Positions 6,230 to 8,771 of a DNA stretch of 8,771 nt are shown here, piece after piece (positions within the stretch are counted from its first letter, which is position 1; the number at the start of each line of letters is the position of its first letter). This stretch comes from Desulfobulbaceae bacterium. Its GTDB lineage: Bacteria; Desulfobacterota; Desulfobulbia; Desulfobulbales; SURF-16. A program made the position numbers and the translations under genes. The stretch lies in NCBI GenBank assembly GCA_021160685.1, contig JAGHCC010000174.1, positions 1-8,771 of the forward strand, written 5' to 3'. Below the pieces are notes generated by a model. It was not told the DNA's origin and did not search any database. It worked only from the letters and a program-made list of their open reading frames with translations.

Positions 6230-6676
6230 CTACACATCACCAAAGATGTACTTGCTGACCATCTCTTCCAGATCAATAGCCGATTCTGTTTCAGTGATGG
6301 AATCACCATTATTTAATAATTCATCGGAACCGCCCTGGCTGATTCTGATATATTTGTCGCCAATGATCCCCTGTGTTTTCACGGAAGCAATCGCATCATC
6401 CGTCACCTTAACATCCTTGGTGATATCCATAACAATCTGCGCCATATCATCTGAATTTAAATCAATTTTTGACACCTTGCCGATAATGACCCCGGACATG
6501 GACACATTTGCTCCTCTTTTTAAACCTGAAATGCCATCAAATTCCGCTTTGATCGAATAATTCTGTCCTTGTGAAAAGATAGAAAATTCACCGAATTTAA
6601 CAGAGATAAATGCAAAAGTGATAAAACCCACGATCATAAACAAACCAACGATCAACTCCAGATTTATTTTTTTCAT
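6230..6676 (-). CDS. mlaD: MlaD-type MCE-domain lipid transport protein
   Basis: An inner-membrane-anchored periplasmic subunit of the MlaFED transporter; MCE domains form a hexameric ring with a central lipid channel. In the 148 residues, one N-terminal transmembrane helix (about 7-27) is followed by one MCE domain (about 39-117). The domain contains AEFDGISGLKRGANVSMSGV (44-63), IGKVSKIDL, and VKTQGIIGDKYIRISQGG (99-116), which carries the TQGIIGDKYI strand typical of MlaD. A short C-terminal helix (about 131-148, AIDLEEMVSKYIFGDV) would line the pore. The length is near the lower end of the single-MCE MlaD class. The start codon follows GAGAAATT, one copy of the octamer duplicated by the upstream insertion. 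Before that insertion its ATG would have overlapped the mlaF stop. Confidence 0.95.
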   Translation of the reverse strand: MKKINLELIVGLFMIVGFITFAFISVKFGEFSIFSQGQNYSIKAEFDGISGLKRGANVSMSGVIIGKVSKIDLNSDDMAQIVMDITKDVKVTDDAIASVKTQGIIGDKYIRISQGGSDELLNNGDSITETESAIDLEEMVSKYIFGDV

Positions 6677-6731
6677 AATAATTTCTCGTAACTATTCATT
6701 TGTGGCTGCATAATTCGCCTAACCCACTAAA

Positions 6732-6846
6732 GTGGAAAAAAACATCAGATTTTTTAGGATAAGTGCCTTGTCGTAGCGGCTTATTCTTGTTTCAAAAATT
6801 ATTTCCAGTTTCTTATTTTTTTTATGACAAACTTTCAGAAGTAAGG
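6732..6846. repeat. Probable nested insertion within the 361-bp element
   Basis: CACTAAA occurs directly repeated at 6725-6731 and 6847-6853. Inside, AGTGCCTT (6762-6769) is inverted as AAGGCACT (6843-6850). The 233-bp sister element lacks this stretch: its outer end joins the inner palindrome after about 44 bp, compared with about 174 bp here. A second small repeat that inserted into the first is the simplest reading; exact borders are uncertain. Confidence 0.45.
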
Positions 6847-6906
6847 CACTAAACACCATACTGTAACTCTTCAGCAAGACAACCGGAGGGCATAAACTCC
6901 GACTTT

Positions 6907-7028
6907 GATCCAGAAACTTGCCACACACTCCATCCTGGATCGAAGTCTGCGCTTATCTCCGGGTAAAAACATGCCGGAATGACGATATATTTTTTTGTTA
7001 CTTTTAAAATAAATGCCGGGGCCCCCGG
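6907..7028. repeat. Second copy of the palindromic repeat core
   Basis: Positions 6907-6940 are identical to 3184-3217, and 6971-7020 match 3231-3281 with a single T missing. The outer arms differ: here the core is flanked by GACTTTGATCCAG and CTGGATCGAAGTC (6901-6913 and 6934-6946), inverted at 12 of 13 bases. The segment ends in a CCGGGGCCCCCGG hairpin (7016-7028). It forms the centre of the 361-bp element. Confidence 0.85.
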
Positions 7029-7044
7029 TTACTTTGCTGAAGAG

Positions 7045-7818
7045 TTACAATTTCTCCATTTCTTGACTGATATAGACCTGTCCCATTGTCGTTTCCACAA
7101 AAGATTGAATATCGGGATTTACAGAAAATTGAATTTCTTCAGGACTGTCGAAAGTAATCATTTTGCCGTCTTTTAAAAGAATCACCTGATCCGCCAGATT
7201 AAATACCTTGGGAATGTCGTGACTTACGATAATTGAAGTATAGCCAAATTTTTTCTGCGTTTTAAAAAAAAGTCGATAAATTTCCATTGAAATTTCCGGA
7301 TCAAGACCGGTTGTCGGCTCATCAAATAACATAATTTTAGGCTGCAGCATGAGAGCTCTGGAGAGTCCAACTCTTTTTTTCATGCCTCCGCTTAACTGGG
7401 CCGGATATTTTCCTCCATGACCACTTAAATCAAACTGGGCCAGCATCTCTTCCACACGCCTGTGAACCTCTTGCCGGGATAGAGAGCTCCTTTCCCGTAA
7501 TGGAAGAGCGACATTTTCAAAAACGGTAATCGAATCAAGCAGAGCCGATCCCTGAAAAAGGACTCCAAAATGTTTCCGAATTTTATTTAATTGCCTCCGT
7601 TTCATCGAGGCAATATCCTGGCCGTCGACCAGAATTTGGCCGGACTCCGGTTTTATCAATCCCAGAATCAACTTCAGGGAAACACTTTTCCCCTGACCGC
7701 TTCCCCCGGCGATGACCGTTGTCTTCCCTTCAGGAAACCCGACACTGACATGATCAAGAATTCTTTGGGTGCCAAAGGCCTTGTCCACATCAATAAATTC
7801 AATAATGGCCCGACTCAT
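7045..7818 (-). CDS. mlaF: ABC transporter ATPase MlaF
   Basis: The cytoplasmic ATPase that powers the MlaFED lipid transporter. In 257 residues: Walker A GGSGQGKS (38-45), Q-loop Gln89 (GVLFQGSALLDS, typical of MlaF/Ttg2A), signature LSGGM (142-146), Walker B IMLFDEP with Glu167, D-loop GLDP (171-174) and switch His200. The C-terminal tail (about 228-257, VNPDIQSFVETTMGQ) continues past the nucleotide-binding fold, as in MlaF proteins, where it contacts the neighbouring subunit. The ATG at 7818 overlaps the mlaE stop by 4 nt (ATGA), favouring it over an upstream in-frame ATG at 7962 that would read into mlaE. The last codon and stop (TTG TAA) are partly supplied by the inserted element; the reconstructed ancestor would end one Leu later. 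Confidence 0.96.
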   Translation of the reverse strand: MSRAIIEFIDVDKAFGTQRILDHVSVGFPEGKTTVIAGGSGQGKSVSLKLILGLIKPESGQILVDGQDIASMKRRQLNKIRKHFGVLFQGSALLDSITVFENVALPLRERSSLSRQEVHRRVEEMLAQFDLSGHGGKYPAQLSGGMKKRVGLSRALMLQPKIMLFDEPTTGLDPEISMEIYRLFFKTQKKFGYTSIIVSHDIPKVFNLADQVILLKDGKMITFDSPEEIQFSVNPDIQSFVETTMGQVYISQEMEKL

Positions 7819-8603
7819 AACATAACCGCCGTGATGAGATAATCCCAGAGCAGTACCGAGATAGATGAATAAACCACAGCCTGAGTTGTAACCCTGCTGA
7901 CACCTTCTGCGCCAAAGCCCGCCCCCCGGATCAAGTGGACAAAATAGCCTCTTCCGGTACAAATCCAGACAATAAGCAGGGCAAAAACAAACGACTTGAC
8001 AATGCCGAGATTGATATCGAGATTGACCACGCTCTGCTCAATACCGGAAGTATAAGCGCCCGGATTCACACCGAGCAGCACGACCCCGGCCAGATAACCT
8101 CCGGCAATACCGATCAAATTAAAAAACTGGGTTAGTATTGGAAGGGAAATTAATGTCGCCAGAAATTTTGGCGTAATCAGGTAACGAAATGGATCAATGG
8201 ACATACATTCCAGGGCGTCAAGCTGTTCAGAATTGCGCATGATGCCGATTTCAGCGCACATGGCAGATCCGGCCCGGCCGGTAACCATCAATGCGGTCAG
8301 TACCGGACCCAGTTCTCTGATCAGACTGAGAGCAACAGCAGAGCCCAAGGCCCCCTCGGATCCGAATTTACTCAGGGTATAATAGCCCTGCAGCCCCAGC
8401 ACCATACCGGTAAAGGCTCCGGTAAAGGCGATAAGGCCCAGGGAGCTTGAGCCGATTTCTTTGATCTGGCGCATGGTTTCCCTGAAACGGAAAGGGTGTG
8501 AAAAAATTCCGGCAAAGGACTGAAGCAAAAATAACCCCATGCGCCCCATGTCCTGGAGATAATAAATTGTTGTAGCGCCCAGTTTTTCGATGTATTGAAA
8601 CAT
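7815..8603 (-). CDS. mlaE: ABC transporter permease MlaE
   Basis: The inner-membrane permease of MlaFED; a dimer sits between MlaF and the MlaD ring and forms the lipid-binding cavity. The 262 residues are the usual length. An amphipathic N-terminal interfacial helix (about 4-32) is followed by hydrophobic segments at about 52-75, 86-106, 146-180, 200-216 and 240-262. The conserved MlaE cytoplasmic loop is RELGPVLTALMVTGRAGSA (96-114) and EIGIMRNSEQLDALECM (118-134), the latter contacting the ATPase. The start ATG 8603 is the only sensible one; GAGGG lies about 12 nt upstream. It is the first gene of the operon visible here and its stop overlaps mlaF, so the two are translationally coupled. 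No mlaB (STAS) gene accompanies it. Confidence 0.96.
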   Translation of the reverse strand: MFQYIEKLGATTIYYLQDMGRMGLFLLQSFAGIFSHPFRFRETMRQIKEIGSSSLGLIAFTGAFTGMVLGLQGYYTLSKFGSEGALGSAVALSLIRELGPVLTALMVTGRAGSAMCAEIGIMRNSEQLDALECMSIDPFRYLITPKFLATLISLPILTQFFNLIGIAGGYLAGVVLLGVNPGAYTSGIEQSVVNLDINLGIVKSFVFALLIVWICTGRGYFVHLIRGAGFGAEGVSRVTTQAVVYSSISVLLWDYLITAVML

Positions 8604-8628
8604 GATGGTTTCAGACCCTCAACAGGTC

Positions 8629-8710
8629 AATTACGAATTGAGAATTTAGGAATTATGAATTTGAAGGAAGTTATCTGATGAAAAAATATCGAAATTCATA
8701 ATTCGTAATT
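8629..8710. repeat. AT-rich inverted repeat upstream of mlaE
   Basis: AATTATGAATTT (8651-8662) is inverted perfectly at 8692-8703 with a 29-nt centre. AATTACGAATT (8629-8639) matches the outer part of the right arm (8700-8710), so the left arm looks like the right arm plus an 11-nt insertion. It sits in the leader or promoter region of the Mla operon. I see no confident -35/-10 pair in 8604-8771, and the operon promoter may lie beyond the window. Confidence 0.65.
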
Positions 8711-8732
8711 CCGCCAACGGCGGCCTAGGCCG
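8711..8732. repeat. GC-rich twin palindrome upstream of mlaE
   Basis: CCGCC-AAC-GGCGG (8711-8723) overlaps a perfect 12-bp palindrome CGGCCTAGGCCG (8721-8732). This GC block abuts the AT-rich inverted repeat and contrasts sharply with its surroundings. It could be a terminator stem for an upstream minus-strand gene or a repeat boundary; no T-run follows on the minus strand. Confidence 0.55.
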
Positions 8733-8771
8733 TAACCATTGACAAAAAAAACAGAGAAATCAATTTAAAAT

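Larger units (their letters stand above)
6688..7048. mobile_element. 361-bp MITE-like insertion separating mlaF from mlaD
   Basis: Perfect octamers AATTTCTC flank it (6680-6687 and 7049-7056). Its ends are inverted: GTAACTATTCA at 6688-6698 and TGAAGAGTTAC at 7038-7048. An inner copy of the right end, TGTAACTCTTCAGCAA (6862-6877), is a perfect 16-bp inversion of 7034-7049 and defines a 188-bp palindromic unit. Reading the minus strand without the element and one octamer gives GAG AAA TTA TTA TGA, so the mlaF stop overlaps the mlaD ATG as ATGA. That reconstruction strongly supports a real insertion. The present mlaF stop codon TAA comes from the element end. This fills the gene-free stretch 6677-7044. 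It encodes no transposase; IS66-type mobilisation is inferred from the GTAA ends and 8-bp duplication. Confidence 0.85.

Noticed and set aside
6719..6928. 69-codon minus-strand open frame between mlaF and mlaD
   Set aside because: It lies wholly inside the palindromic insertion element, spans repeat arms and the nested segment, has no convincing ribosome-binding site, and its start region (MCGKFLD) also appears in the repeat copy near 3200.
6862..7049. The 188-bp inner palindrome as an independent insertion with its own target duplication
   Set aside because: Its outer flanks (ACCATAC on the left, ATTTCTC on the right) do not match, whereas the 361-bp boundaries have perfect octamers. It is better read as an internal part of that element.
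7819..7962. 48-residue N-terminal extension of MlaF
   Set aside because: It would overlap the mlaE coding region by about 150 nt. The ATGA overlap and normal MlaF length favour the start at 7818.
8732..8771. A further GTAACT-type element end (GTAACCATTGA) at the right edge
   Set aside because: It matches the family end at 9 of 11 bases, but the other end and flanking repeat would be beyond the window, so it cannot be judged.

Overview
The window looks like the chromosome of a Gram-negative, diderm bacterium of moderate G+C. It carries a phospholipid-trafficking (Mla) system that only makes sense with an outer membrane. The protein style and the CCGGAATGACG/GGATCCAG palindromic repeats suggest a Desulfobacterota-type (former deltaproteobacterial) genome. 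That placement is an inference, not a demonstrated one.

Left third (1-2969, + strand): a two-gene proteostasis operon. A small heat-shock protein (Hsp20) is followed 5 nt later by a full-length ATP-dependent Lon protease. A possible heat-shock-type promoter precedes hsp20. Convergent to it, on the minus strand from 8603 down to 3333, is an Mla operon: mlaE (permease), mlaF (ATPase), mlaD (MCE-domain substrate protein), a single-domain cyclic-nucleotide-binding protein, mlaA (outer-membrane component carrying an extra C-terminal SPOR domain) and mlaC (periplasmic carrier). MlaFED would sit in the inner membrane, MlaC would shuttle lipid across the periplasm, and MlaA would work at the outer membrane. 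No mlaB (STAS) gene is visible.

The most interesting structure is non-coding. At least four of the five gene junctions in the Mla operon look split by members of one small palindromic insertion-element family. Their ends resemble GTAACTnTTCAG and they are flanked by perfect or decayed 8-bp direct repeats: 361 bp between mlaF and mlaD, 233 bp between mlaD and the cNMP gene, a 61-bp remnant between the cNMP gene and mlaA, and a 35-bp remnant between mlaA and mlaC. A related half-element lies after mlaC. Removing the 361-bp element with one copy of its 8-bp repeat recreates an exact ATGA stop/start overlap between mlaF and mlaD, like the one still present between mlaE and mlaF. Removing the 233-bp element recreates a 27-nt mlaD-cNMP spacer with one Shine-Dalgarno. 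Ends beginning GTAA plus 8-bp duplications fit IS66-family rules, so these may be IS66-mobilised MITEs. No transposase is in the window.

Gene-free stretches over 300 bp are 2970-3332 (palindromic repeats and possible terminators between the convergent operons) and 6677-7044 (almost entirely the 361-bp element). The right edge (8604-8771) holds AT-rich and GC-rich inverted repeats upstream of mlaE, with no promoter I can call confidently.
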